A stretch of 64,000 nucleotides of DNA from Leucothrix arctica. Lineage in GTDB: Bacteria; Pseudomonadota; Gammaproteobacteria; Thiotrichales; Thiotrichaceae. The number at the start of each line of letters is the position of its first letter. Position 1 is the first letter of the stretch. Below are positions 16,401 through 24,800 of the stretch, in pieces. The position numbers were made by a program, and so were the translations under genes. The DNA lies in assembly GCF_003172895.1 (NCBI RefSeq), contig NZ_QGKL01000043.1, positions 1-64,000 on the forward strand. Reading direction: 5' to 3'. A model generated the notes under the pieces. It worked only from the letters and a program-made list of their open reading frames with translations, made no database searches and was not told the origin of the DNA.

Positions 16401-16744
16401 TTTTGCGCATTACTGAAACTTAACTCTGGAATACCATCGCGCATCCAGCTATCCATTTGACGATTAATATCAATGGGTGTGCCTTCGGAAGGAGCCATGA
16501 GTTTATCAATCGCACGACGAATCACATCATCGCGCTGATCTTCTGGAATATGCTGATTAAGTGCTGGAAGCGCTTTTTTTAGCTGGCTAACCAGTAGAAC
16601 ATCCGTCTTCTTTGCCCGCCCTGAGCCATCGTTGAGGTCATCTGCCTTAGCCGTGTTGCAATTCAATTGCTCGATATTGTAATCAGCCAAAAGCGTGGCT
16701 AATAAATCTTGTTCGATATCGTCTTCAAGGACTGGGGCAGGCAT
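13439..16744 (-). CDS. hsdR: Type I restriction enzyme, R (HsdR) subunit
   Basis: An 1101-residue motor-nuclease subunit that translocates and cuts DNA when the complex meets unmodified sites. The N-terminal PD-(D/E)xK nuclease is visible as D158 and E172-L-K174 in RRPDVILYVNGLPLVFIELK. The helicase follows, with Walker A GSGKS at 319-323, DEAH at 420-423, FTGTPL near 448 and later motifs including ARANR near 690. The C-terminal helical region binds the methylase core. It is the last gene of a minus-strand operon, 10 bases after hsdS, and starts at ATG 16744. All nuclease and motor residues that can be checked are intact. Confidence 0.95.
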   Translation of the reverse strand: MPAPVLEDDIEQDLLATLLADYNIEQLNCNTAKADDLNDGSGRAKKTDVLLVSQLKKALPALNQHIPEDQRDDVIRRAIDKLMAPSEGTPIDINRQMDSWMRDGIPELSFSNAQNKTESCSVYLIDFKQPDNNSFLAVSQLWIKSQGAEAKASYRRPDVILYVNGLPLVFIELKNANVKLKTAYTVNLADYKNDIPQLFYFNAFCILSNGLNTKVGAYASEWDYFFDWLRVSSEKEKVDRKKIEASGTSLEYAIEGLLEPSRLLDYVENFIVYQNESTKIIAQSHQLLGVNKAFDRFKNREDYPEDERSKLGVFWHTQGSGKSYSMVFYMRKINRKLNGNYRFLVVTDRKDLDTQIYKNFLATATIKVKDAVMPKNGVQLKEYLAQNKRIVFTLIHKFHSPKGKTFPVASEADDWIVMVDEAHRTQYKGLAENMRTALPNANYIAFTGTPLLGKQRKTHKWFGDYVSEYSFQQAMDDGATLPLFYQKRVPSVLIQNDDLDEEFLELLEDDELTDAQREKLEKKYATELSVIRGDDRLEVIAKDIVYHFPRRGFRGKGMMICVDKFTAVKMYNKVQYHWKEAKKELQKRIKQVDDLEKRRLSHILSYMKSVDTAVVVSHDKSDEDRFEQKGLDIKPHAKRMEGTDKNGWDIEDQFKAPEHELQLVFVCAMWLTGFDAPTVSTLYLDKPMKDHTLMQAIARANRVSSYTAKGLTGKPVEKKNGEVVDYYNVFRNMKKALSDYGVGDDGEEPPIQDKSQLFVLLEEAIEATQSFCLTHDVDLSLVLSRHAETAFTNVALFNQFADSLFEHDNTYKTFYVFQNTVESLYEACRPEINQPTYFPLRKQAAVIQYMRKVISVLIDDVDIEKYETPIEALLDESIVVGDTDIGDKKTGDQFSLYSNSLIKQGKLWNLQTIDFEKLKSDFKKVEYKNIEINDLKAFLERKIQQMLKENSERKGFSDRLRAIIDRYNAGSSSTDEYFEELVSLSQSLAEEEERHIRLGLTEDELELFDLLMKDKLTKAEEEEVKLAAKALIPSLKEAAPKVLLERWYQDRQNTERVRNRISDFLNERLPQSYDTDVFREKCDATLILVTDLAKNRRKWAA

Positions 16745-16754
16745 AGTTTATTCC

Positions 16755-18047
16755 TTATGCTAAAGCTTCTTTCATACTAGGCGGAAAGTTAATGTCTAAA
16801 TTTTCTACGGATAGTTTACCTGAAATTAGTCTAGGGAGTAATTTGTCGCGAGTTGCAACTAAGTTTTGATTAACTTTTTCCAAAAAAGCCATCTGATCAA
16901 AAATTTGAGAGGCTTCTTTTTCAAACCTATCCATCAAATCAAATGTAGGAACTAGCAACATCATTTTTTTGAAATCTTTTAATATAATTCTTGGTATCGC
17001 TACACCTGAAACATATGACGACATCATTGATTTGGTTGACTGTTGTTTCAGCAGCATTACCAAGAAATACGGTGATATCTTTTCTAGGTCAGGTCGTAAT
17101 ATTGCTATTGATGAAAGAAGTACCAAACCCTCACCTCCTCGCCAAACAAATACATGTTTTAAATAACTACCATCTTTAGCAATAAGGATATCGTTTTCAC
17201 TAGGCTTGCAGCCACCTTTGACCAACTTGCGATAATCTGACTCTGAAATAGTTTTCATGGTTTTTTTATTAAAGCCATTTGATTCCATATCTTTAACAGT
17301 AGCAATACGGTAGTCACTACTCTCAACATGCTTTGGACTACTGTGGGCACCGTCTGTAATCAAATTACACAAACTATCTATTGAGAGCATTTGCCAACCT
17401 TCAGGAGCTCCTTTAGAAGTTTTCACATTTTCATAACCTGGAAAACGTAAACGAACGAACCACTCTTTGTAAATTTCCTCAGCCATATTTTCTAATAGCT
17501 GGATACGACGATTATTGGCTTCGATTAGATCATCATAAGTAGTTAGTGTTGCAGCAATTTTTTTCTGGATAGAAAGTGGAGGTAAAGGAACATCTAATTG
17601 CTCAGCATCAGGCACTCTCATATGCTCAACTGTTGAGCCTGAACCCAGCATTCTAATTTGAGCCTGTAATATTCCTCCTAAAAGGGAGTAATAAAGAAAG
17701 TTTTGATCTAAAACTTCAGGGTTAGCCCGATATAGCATTGTACGCTGACCAAGCATCACATGGTCATTTGAGCGAATTAACCCTACATCTCCTAGAGGTG
17801 CTTCTCTTGTAAGAACAACGTCATTTTTTTGAGGTGTTAACCGACGATTCCACTTTATAAATGTTTGCTCAGTAACAAACCTAGTAACATCTAAATTGAC
17901 ACGCCCTTGTTTAACATTAGTTGTCCTTATCATTTTATAAGGCGTTTCATAATCCACTACTGGGGCAGTCTTATTAATGCAATCTACGATGTGTTCACAG
18001 ACACTATTTATTTTAGCCATCTGCCAGTTTTCAGGGAAAGCAATCAT
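16755..18047 (-). CDS. hsdS: Type I restriction-modification specificity subunit (HsdS)
   Basis: A 430-residue specificity subunit with the usual two target recognition domains: TRD1 about residues 1-160 (FPENWQMAKINSVCEHI...LPPLSIQKKIAATLTTYDDLIEANNRRIQLLE) and TRD2 about residues 210-400 (APEGWQMLSIDSLCNL). A conserved coiled helix follows each and sets their spacing. It chooses the DNA sequence that the whole enzyme methylates or cuts. The start was placed at ATG 18047 because it overlaps the hsdM stop as ATGA; an ATG five codons earlier would also be in frame. It is translationally coupled to hsdM and followed closely by hsdR. Confidence 0.93.
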   Translation of the reverse strand: MIAFPENWQMAKINSVCEHIVDCINKTAPVVDYETPYKMIRTTNVKQGRVNLDVTRFVTEQTFIKWNRRLTPQKNDVVLTREAPLGDVGLIRSNDHVMLGQRTMLYRANPEVLDQNFLYYSLLGGILQAQIRMLGSGSTVEHMRVPDAEQLDVPLPPLSIQKKIAATLTTYDDLIEANNRRIQLLENMAEEIYKEWFVRLRFPGYENVKTSKGAPEGWQMLSIDSLCNLITDGAHSSPKHVESSDYRIATVKDMESNGFNKKTMKTISESDYRKLVKGGCKPSENDILIAKDGSYLKHVFVWRGGEGLVLLSSIAILRPDLEKISPYFLVMLLKQQSTKSMMSSYVSGVAIPRIILKDFKKMMLLVPTFDLMDRFEKEASQIFDQMAFLEKVNQNLVATRDKLLPRLISGKLSVENLDINFPPSMKEALA

Positions 18048-20149
18048 TCTAGGCCCTCGCACATTATGGCCATGTTTTTACCAATTACAGAACTAAGCTT
18101 CACACTTAACTTATTAAGCCGCTCAAGCTCTGCGTTCATTCCTTGCAAATCTACTAAGAATTCCTCTTCAGTCTTACCATCTTCCTCAATCACCACACCC
18201 ACATAACGTCCAGCATTCAGTGAGTAGTCTTGTTCCTGCACTTCCGCCAAACTCGCCAACTTACACAAGCCGGTGACATCTTCATATTTAGCTTCGGGGA
18301 AGCGATCTTGCAACCAGCGAATGTGCACGAACGGTAAACGACACTGTTTTAATAAGTCGTGCAGCGTTTCGGCTTCTTTGCGTAGTTGCTTGTTGGCTTT
18401 ATCTAGCGAAAAACGTTTTGGTTTATCTTCGTTTTCTTGCTCAGTTTCGTGGGCTTTTTGTAAGCCTTTTTCGTGTTCGCGCAGTGTTTTATCAAGCTGC
18501 TTTAAGCCTTGTTTTAGCGCGTCTAAGTACGGCTCACATTGTGCTAACCACGCTTGCTGTTTCTTGTTTAAGTCGCCAACAGACAAGCCTTTGGTTGCGG
18601 CTTGCTGCTGGTAGTTTTGCTGCGCCAGCCATAACACCTTAAAGTCACTAGCAATGGTATTAATCTGATCACATATAGCGATTTGAATGGGTTCGGGTAA
18701 GGCTTCTTTTACCTGACGACGTAGTGAAGCTAAAGGCCGCTGTTGCTCTTTTAGTAAACCGATACCTTGCTTGAAGTAGTCGCTAATCGTGCTAGTGAAC
18801 TCTTCGCGATCTTCTCGGTGCAGCTTGCCGATTAAAGCTAAGTTACGCACTTGGTCATCGCTAAATTCACGATGAGCACGGTCTATTTGGGTAAATACGT
18901 TTCGCGCATCAATAAACAGGATTTTCTCATCCTTTTTATCCTTATCAAAAAACCATAAGGTCGCTGGCAAGGTCACGGTATAAAACATGTTCGACGGTAG
19001 CGTCACCATGCTATAGATGAGGTTTTCTTCAATCAGCTTTTGGCGTATTTCAGCTTCAGAGTGACGTGCATCACTGGCGGAGTTCGCCATTACCAAACCC
19101 GCACGACCTTTAGCTTTTAGCGACGTTGCAAATAAGTTTATCCATAAATAATTGGCATTCGGAACGGTTTCTTTTCCTTCATCCACTTTCTTGGTTTTGG
19201 TCTTTTTCTGCGGTATGCCGTAGGTGTTAAAACGCTTCTGGTCTTTGATTTTAGTTAGGTTGACATCATCGACGTTAAACGGAGGGTTTGCCATCACATA
19301 GTCAAACTGTTCTACGCTATCAAACGGGTTTTCGTAGTAGCTATTTAGCGTACTGATCTCGCCTTTTAAGTCATTCAAGAACAAGTTCATGCGCGCTAGT
19401 TTGGCGGTTTGTGGGCTTTTTTCCTGACCTCGCACGGTAAATTCACGCGCTTCACCATGTGTGCGGTGTTGGTCAATAAAGTGAGCGGATTGTACGAACA
19501 TACCACCCGAACCACACGCAGGGTCGTAGATGGTGCCGCTACTAGGTTCGATCATAGCCACCATGAATTTAACAACAGACTCTGGGGTAAAGAACTCACC
19601 GCCGCCCTGACCTTCTGCGAGGGCAAATTTACCTAAGAAGTATTCGTATATTTTACCAAAGACATCACCACCCGCATCAACGGGTATGTCTTCAAAGACG
19701 CGAAGCAATGTGTTGAGAACAGTTTTAACTTCTTCGGCTTTGTCACCACTTAAACCTGCGTATTCGTCTTTTGGGAGTACGTCTTTAAACTGGTCATCAT
19801 CAATACCATCTTCAACGGCTTGCATGGCATGCTTGATGTGCAGAGCAATATCTTCAGCATCGCTCAAGTTAAGCAGTGTTTGGTAGCGCGCTGTTTCTGG
19901 TAGATAAAAACGGCATTTTGCTACGGCGATACTTTTAAGTGACTTCTCGTTTCTGCCACCTTTATTACGCTCGAACTCTGCATTGATTTCAGCTTCAAAC
20001 TGGCTGTATTTGTTATCAACGAACCGCAGGAAGATAAGCCCTAAGATAGGTGCAGCATATTCTGAGGCTTTTAGACCCGAGTTAGCGCGCAAGCTATCAG
20101 CAGCAGACCACAGGTCATTTTCTAGTTTTTTTAGGTCTTGGGTATTCAT
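18044..20149 (-). CDS. hsdM: Type I restriction-modification N6-adenine methyltransferase (HsdM)
   Basis: A 701-residue modification subunit. The HsdM N-terminal helical domain (about 1-160) is followed by the N6-methylase domain with the AdoMet site DPACGSGG at 209-216 and catalytic NPPF at 288-291, both intact. The C-terminal 200 residues are helix-rich and charged and carry an extended coiled coil (for example KQLDKTLREHEKGLQKAHE), longer than in E. coli HsdM. It methylates adenine in the target site and forms the trimer core with HsdS. It lies 40 bases after a second, degenerate methylase-like gene. Confidence 0.95.
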   Translation of the reverse strand: MNTQDLKKLENDLWSAADSLRANSGLKASEYAAPILGLIFLRFVDNKYSQFEAEINAEFERNKGGRNEKSLKSIAVAKCRFYLPETARYQTLLNLSDAEDIALHIKHAMQAVEDGIDDDQFKDVLPKDEYAGLSGDKAEEVKTVLNTLLRVFEDIPVDAGGDVFGKIYEYFLGKFALAEGQGGGEFFTPESVVKFMVAMIEPSSGTIYDPACGSGGMFVQSAHFIDQHRTHGEAREFTVRGQEKSPQTAKLARMNLFLNDLKGEISTLNSYYENPFDSVEQFDYVMANPPFNVDDVNLTKIKDQKRFNTYGIPQKKTKTKKVDEGKETVPNANYLWINLFATSLKAKGRAGLVMANSASDARHSEAEIRQKLIEENLIYSMVTLPSNMFYTVTLPATLWFFDKDKKDEKILFIDARNVFTQIDRAHREFSDDQVRNLALIGKLHREDREEFTSTISDYFKQGIGLLKEQQRPLASLRRQVKEALPEPIQIAICDQINTIASDFKVLWLAQQNYQQQAATKGLSVGDLNKKQQAWLAQCEPYLDALKQGLKQLDKTLREHEKGLQKAHETEQENEDKPKRFSLDKANKQLRKEAETLHDLLKQCRLPFVHIRWLQDRFPEAKYEDVTGLCKLASLAEVQEQDYSLNAGRYVGVVIEEDGKTEEEFLVDLQGMNAELERLNKLSVKLSSVIGKNMAIMCEGLE

Positions 20150-20189
20150 TTATATCCTTGGTGGAGAGTTATAGAGAAAAGTAAGCTGA

Positions 20190-21923
20190 TCAAAACCATC
20201 TGTCTTGGGTCAGTTGGTTTAGAGAGTCTTGTAGTTTCTCTATTTTATTATGTTGTGCTTTTACCTCAGCTCTGAGCTGTTCAGCTAAATCCAGTTGCTC
20301 TTGCGTAGCCAAAGGTATTTTAAGGCTTTTAAGATCCTTAATATTGATGAACGGTATAGTCGCGCCACTTTGGATTCTCTGCAACTGTTCATTACCCAGT
20401 TTGGAGCTTAAGAACTGATAAAGCGATACAGGCGTCACCCCTTTTGTATTTGGTGAAACACGCGCAATCATAAAAGATTGGCCTGCTATGGTTAGCTCAG
20501 CAGGGAGATCTTCAACTAGACCAATACGCCCTATCGACCCTTTGCTTGCGATTAAAACATCGTTTTTCTGTAAAAATTGTTTAGATGCACGACTACTTTT
20601 ATTTACGGGGTCGTCTTCTTGGTAAATAACTTTATGTATCCCGTTATATTCCCCAATCTTGTTAAAGCTAGAGATATTAATTTCAACTAACTCATGCTCC
20701 CCACCCTCTATAGACTTAACTGCTTGGGGGCGAATAAGCTCAACAACATCTTCCAAGTTAGTAAGTTCATACTTTTCTAACTCACTCTGCAAAGCTTGGG
20801 CCTCTTGAGAAAAGACGTATCTTGGTACAGATAAGTCATATTCATTAGCTTCTATTTCTTGGCTAGTGACTACTGCAACCTTTCCCTTGCTCTTATCAGA
20901 GTCTAATAATTTAACGATCTCATCAATACCTACTAACTTGATTTCACGCGCAGTCTTCTTTTCAAAATTAGAGGAAGCATCTATAAATTTAACCTGCTCA
21001 ATTGTTCGCTTTTTATCCAAAATAATCATACTAATATTTGCTCCTAAAAAGGGAGATAAAATATTAGTAGGCAGTGAAATTACAGCTTCAAGCCAATTGT
21101 TTTTCAGTAAACTTTGTTTGAACTTTTTCTCACCTGCTGTCGATCTAGACAAGAAACTCGCTGCCACAAAAGCAACGACACGATCTGTTGTTTGAGCCAA
21201 CATGTGGCGCAAGTGAAGAACATCACCAGTAAATGACTTCTCTGGGAAACGCCCCCAAATATCATTCAACTCATTAGATGTAGGGTATTTTACACCCATA
21301 GGAGGGAAGGCAATTGAACTAGTAAATCGCTTTAGACCACCAGACTCAATAACCTTTGGTTGTGAAATTGGGTCAGAGCAATACTTTTCATAGTTACAAT
21401 TGAGCAGCTTTGAGCGCACATCAGCTACGAGAAAGCGCTCCATATTTTTAGTCTCATAAGAAACATCAGAATGTTTAGCTAGTCTTTCTGCAAAACTATC
21501 AGATGACTCAAAGGGACAGTAGACACTGGTGTCTTTACCTTCAAGAAATGCTATACCCAACTTACAAAGCTCCTCAGGCATTATAAAACTCGCTCGATCC
21601 TTTCGGATTAACTCTAAAGATATAGCCTCTGCCATATCTTTAAAGTTAATAACGTCAGCCTCATAGAGATCAACTAAACCCAGCAGAAAGTTACCTATCA
21701 TTGGATTCTCTATTGGGGTAATAAAGATTCCTTGCTTGTCGTAATAGGCAGATAACTCATCAAACTTAGACTGTATTTTGTTACTAGTTAGTAAAGAAAC
21801 AAAATCGTCAGATTCATTTAGCTTAATCAATAAAAAACTCTGCATCAAAAAAGATAAACGCTCGGTGCCTTCCAAGGGTATAGAGTTGAGCCTGTCCAAT
21901 ATAGACATCATTTGCTTATTCAT
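20190..21923 (-). CDS. Degenerate N6-methylase fused to one HsdS-like target recognition domain
   Basis: A 577-residue protein with two parts. Residues about 70-360 align in pattern with N6-methylase domains (KKFKQSLLKNNWLEAVISLPTNILSPFLGANISMIILDKK is a classic downstream block). However, the AdoMet loop DPACGSGG is replaced by a CPFESSDSF stretch, and catalytic NPPF is replaced by AFPPMG at 205-210. Residues about 385-577 are a single HsdS-type recognition domain with the coiled tail. It should therefore bind DNA but probably not methylate. It sits first-but-one in the type I operon, overlapping the DUF4258 gene by 4 bases. It may be an accessory, regulatory or defence subunit; its role is unknown. 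Confidence 0.8.
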   Translation of the reverse strand: MNKQMMSILDRLNSIPLEGTERLSFLMQSFLLIKLNESDDFVSLLTSNKIQSKFDELSAYYDKQGIFITPIENPMIGNFLLGLVDLYEADVINFKDMAEAISLELIRKDRASFIMPEELCKLGIAFLEGKDTSVYCPFESSDSFAERLAKHSDVSYETKNMERFLVADVRSKLLNCNYEKYCSDPISQPKVIESGGLKRFTSSIAFPPMGVKYPTSNELNDIWGRFPEKSFTGDVLHLRHMLAQTTDRVVAFVAASFLSRSTAGEKKFKQSLLKNNWLEAVISLPTNILSPFLGANISMIILDKKRTIEQVKFIDASSNFEKKTAREIKLVGIDEIVKLLDSDKSKGKVAVVTSQEIEANEYDLSVPRYVFSQEAQALQSELEKYELTNLEDVVELIRPQAVKSIEGGEHELVEINISSFNKIGEYNGIHKVIYQEDDPVNKSSRASKQFLQKNDVLIASKGSIGRIGLVEDLPAELTIAGQSFMIARVSPNTKGVTPVSLYQFLSSKLGNEQLQRIQSGATIPFINIKDLKSLKIPLATQEQLDLAEQLRAEVKAQHNKIEKLQDSLNQLTQDRWF

Positions 21924-22207
21924 TTATTACGTTCCATTTGTCTTTTACGGTTACGAGAATAACTATCTAAATCATAAGTAGTAATCTCAGAGTCATTACT
22001 CGCAACTAGCACTATTCCACCACGCTTTTGCATTCTTTCCATGACAATAGATAGCTGCTTTAGCTCTAATAAAGCACAGTCCAACCCTTTGCGGTTTAAT
22101 GTCACTTTATCACCTTCATCCACACCAAACTGCTTCACTATATTCAACATTTCTTGCTGAATACCGCGTTGACTCATTCTCTTTTCAATATGTCGTGTCT
22201 TAGCCAT
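21920..22207 (-). CDS. Small DUF4258-like protein
   Basis: A 95-residue basic protein whose N-terminus (TRHIEKRMSQRGIQQEMLN) matches the DUF4258 pattern of small RelE/BrnT-like proteins, with a later GGIVLVASNDSEITTYD strand. It opens the restriction operon and overlaps the pseudo-methylase gene by 4 bases, so the two are probably co-translated. DUF4258 proteins are sometimes toxin-like; no catalytic residues are established, and no antitoxin candidate adjoins it apart from the fusion protein. Function unknown. Confidence 0.65.
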   Translation of the reverse strand: MAKTRHIEKRMSQRGIQQEMLNIVKQFGVDEGDKVTLNRKGLDCALLELKQLSIVMERMQKRGGIVLVASNDSEITTYDLDSYSRNRKRQMERNK

Positions 22208-22430
22208 TTACTTGTCTCTTTGTTATTCGTCTATGGGAGCTATAATAAACAAATAATTTAAAAACTCAATGACTAATTCAAACAATCAGTAAAATATTAT
22301 TTATATTAACCTAGAGAACACCCCTATTTCATGATTGTCCCTCTAATATTCACACGACATGAAGTTACGAACGGTTTACAATAATCAGAATAATAATAAA
22401 TTTATAAACCAACACTCAGAGGTGACCGAT
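22208..22430. promoter_or_regulatory. Divergent promoter region of the restriction operon and the XRE-ImmA gene
   Basis: A 223-base A+T-rich gap between two outward-reading operons. Runs such as AATAAACAAATAATTT and AATATTATTTATATTAA could supply -10 elements for either direction. The XRE domain of the right-hand gene is a candidate repressor here, but no clear inverted repeat was identified. Confidence 0.45.
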
Positions 22431-23495
22431 ATGATTGGTGAGCGATTAATACGTGCGCGTGCAGCATCTGGTCTATCAATGAAAGCGTTAGGCGATGCGG
22501 CTGGCGTCAGCGCAAACATGATTAAGAAGTATGAGCACGATGTAAGCATGCCTAGCTCAGGAGTTTTAATTAAACTCTCTAAAGCACTGCAAGTACGTAG
22601 TGAGTATTTCTTTCGTCCATCAAAAATAAAGCTGTCCGCTGTTGAGTACCGTAAACGTGCTAACACACCTAAAGGCATACTTAAACGTATTGAAGCTGAC
22701 GTGTTGGATCAGGCTGAACGCTGGGAAGAGTTAAATAATCTATGGCCTAACTTTCCTTTGCCAGATTTTTCTGTACCAGCCTCTCTTCCTGACCAAGTAA
22801 GTACATTAGAAGAGGTAGATTCTGTCGCTGACTCAATTCGTAAGGTGTGGCAGCTTGGACTCAATCCAATTACTGACTTAATTGATACGCTTGAGTTAAA
22901 TGGTATTTTGGTCATCGTAACGGCGGTGGATGAGTTGAAAAAGTTTGATGGTTTACAAACATCCATTTCAGGTAAACCAGTCATTGTCGTTTCTGCTAAT
23001 TGGCCGGGTGATCGCCAGCGTTTTACGCTTGCTCATGAGCTGGGACATCTGATGTTGCATGACCGTCTTTCCAATGAATTGGATGAAGAAAAGGCGTGTA
23101 ACCGTTTTGCATCTGCTTTTTTAATCCCGTCGGTGAGTATGTTTAAGCAGTTAGGTGAAAAGCGCCATAAGCTAGAACCACGCGAACTTTACTTATTAAA
23201 GCAAGAGTATGGCTTAAGCATGGCAGGTTGTTTTCACCATGCTGCCAATTTAAAAATTATCTCTGAGAGTGTTCGGAAAAGTTTAATTATTAAATTTTCA
23301 ACAAATGGTTGGCGTAAGCAAGAACCTGAAGCTCCATACCCGAAGGAAACAACTATTTTGTTTCAACAGTTGGTGTATCGGGCACTTGGCGAAGGCATTA
23401 TTAGCGAATCAAAGGCGGCTGAGTTACTAGTGATGCCTATTATGAAGTTCCATCAAGCACGTAAACTGGAGCTTCAAGATGCAGTTACTGGTTAG
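22431..23495 (+). CDS. XRE-family regulator fused to an ImmA/IrrE metallopeptidase
   Basis: A 354-residue protein starting at ATG 22431 behind GAGGTGA; an in-frame ATG 24 codons upstream lacks such a site. Residues 1-60 form an XRE helix-turn-helix (MKALGDAAGVSANMIKKYEHD). Residues about 140-260 form an ImmA/IrrE peptidase domain with the zinc motif HELGH at 202-206. Proteins of this type repress mobile-element or toxin genes and cleave a regulator on a stress signal. The downstream PIN gene overlaps it by 17 bases, so the pair is probably a toxin-antitoxin-like unit. It is read away from the restriction operon and may control both. Confidence 0.88.
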   Translation: MIGERLIRARAASGLSMKALGDAAGVSANMIKKYEHDVSMPSSGVLIKLSKALQVRSEYFFRPSKIKLSAVEYRKRANTPKGILKRIEADVLDQAERWEELNNLWPNFPLPDFSVPASLPDQVSTLEEVDSVADSIRKVWQLGLNPITDLIDTLELNGILVIVTAVDELKKFDGLQTSISGKPVIVVSANWPGDRQRFTLAHELGHLMLHDRLSNELDEEKACNRFASAFLIPSVSMFKQLGEKRHKLEPRELYLLKQEYGLSMAGCFHHAANLKIISESVRKSLIIKFSTNGWRKQEPEAPYPKETTILFQQLVYRALGEGIISESKAAELLVMPIMKFHQARKLELQDAVTG

Positions 23496-23961
23496 TGATG
23501 CGAATATTCTAATTGATCTCGAAGAAGGCGGTTTGCTGACTGCTTTCTTCGACTTGCCTTATGAATTCACAGTCCCTGATATTTTGTTCTATGAGGAGCT
23601 AGAGGAGCAACATGTTCACTTACTAGAAATGGGACTTGCTGTTCGAGAACTGAACTCTGAAACGATGAGTTATGCGTTTACACTCACTCAAAAAGCTAGT
23701 GGGCCAAGTAGAAATGACTGCTTTGCGATTGCTCTAGCTAAACAAGAGCAGTGCCCTCTTTTAAGTGGCGACAAAGCGCTAAGGAAATTAGCAAAAAAGG
23801 AACTGGTTGCTACCAATGGCTCCATTTGGGTAGTTTCACGGCTGATCGAAGAGCAGCTTATTACTGTAGCAGAGGCCAGAGTATCCTATGAAAAAATGAA
23901 AGCCGCAGGTAGAAGACTTCCTTGGAAAATTGCTGAAGAAGAGCTAGCAAAAATAGAATAA
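23479..23961 (+). CDS. PIN-domain protein, probable toxin of the XRE-ImmA pair
   Basis: A 160-residue PIN-like protein. The acidic ribonuclease residues are visible: [11 protein letters not shown] at the start (D7, D13), a conserved Glu in ILFYEELEE, and the pair [11 protein letters not shown] and [12 protein letters not shown] near residues 77-100, the arrangement expected of PIN toxins that cut RNA. It starts at ATG 23479 behind GGAG and overlaps the XRE-ImmA gene by 17 bases. A toxin neutralised by the upstream protein is the likeliest role, by analogy with known XRE-COG2856/PIN pairs. Target and activation are unknown. Confidence 0.8.
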   Translation: MQLLVSDANILIDLEEGGLLTAFFDLPYEFTVPDILFYEELEEQHVHLLEMGLAVRELNSETMSYAFTLTQKASGPSRNDCFAIALAKQEQCPLLSGDKALRKLAKKELVATNGSIWVVSRLIEEQLITVAEARVSYEKMKAAGRRLPWKIAEEELAKIE

Positions 23962-24032
23962 TAAAAAATCCAACACCACCCCTATCCAACCCGTATAATT
24001 CCCCTCTATTCAAATACCCATCAGGATTCATC

Positions 24033-24752
24033 ATGAGACCAAGCGGCCGTGCTACAGACGAAATGCGCCAAGTTAAATTCACCCGTGACTTCACCTGCAA
24101 TGCAGAAGGCTCGGTGCTAGTAGAGTTCGGCAACACCAAGGTAATCTGTACTGCAACAATCGAAGAAAATGTACCGGGTTGGATGCGCGGCAAAGGTAAG
24201 GGCTGGGTAACGGCAGAATACGGCATGCTGCCACGCTCAACGCACTCACGCATGCGTCGTGAAGCTGCGGGTGGTAAACAGACGGGTCGTACTCAAGAAA
24301 TCCAGCGACTAATCGCTCGTTCACTGCGTGCTGTAGTCGACATGGAAGCACTTGGCGAACGCCAAGTCATCATCGATTGCGATGTAATTCAAGCCGATGG
24401 AGGCACACGTACAGCATCAATTAGTGGTGCATACGTTGCTATGTATGACGCTGTTCAAAAGCTTATGAAGAAGCGCAAGCTCAAGCGTAACCCTATTCAC
24501 GGTCAGCTTGCGTCTGTATCTGTTGGTATTTACAACGGCAAATCAGTGCTTGATTTGGACTACCCAGAAGACTCAAACGCTGAGACGGATATGAATGTTG
24601 TCATGACCTCAGGCGGCAACTTCATCGAAGTACAAGGTACTGCGGAAGGTCACGCATTCACGCGTACTGAAATGAATGACATGCTTGAGCTTGCTGAGAA
24701 AGGCATCAAAGAAATTATCGTCAAGCAGTCAGATATTCTTGGTTTAGAGTAA
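24033..24752 (+). CDS. rph: Ribonuclease PH
   Basis: A 239-residue phosphate-dependent 3'-5' exoribonuclease that trims tRNA 3' ends. The opening [20 protein letters not shown], the phosphate-binding [21 protein letters not shown] and the [16 protein letters not shown] block are all intact, and the length is typical. A TATAAT at 23994-23999 with a weak -35 lies just upstream, so it probably has its own promoter outside the defence island. It is followed 48 bases later by rdgB, the common rph-rdgB order of proteobacteria, marking the return to core genome. Confidence 0.97.
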   Translation: MRPSGRATDEMRQVKFTRDFTCNAEGSVLVEFGNTKVICTATIEENVPGWMRGKGKGWVTAEYGMLPRSTHSRMRREAAGGKQTGRTQEIQRLIARSLRAVVDMEALGERQVIIDCDVIQADGGTRTASISGAYVAMYDAVQKLMKKRKLKRNPIHGQLASVSVGIYNGKSVLDLDYPEDSNAETDMNVVMTSGGNFIEVQGTAEGHAFTRTEMNDMLELAEKGIKEIIVKQSDILGLE

Positions 24753-24800
24753 GTATTTACAACCAACAAATCGTTAAGTAGAAAACAGAGGTAAGCCCCA

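Noticed and set aside
23971-23999. A full sigma-70 promoter before rph
   Set aside because: The TATAAT is good but no acceptable -35 is seen, so it is mentioned only within the rph entry.
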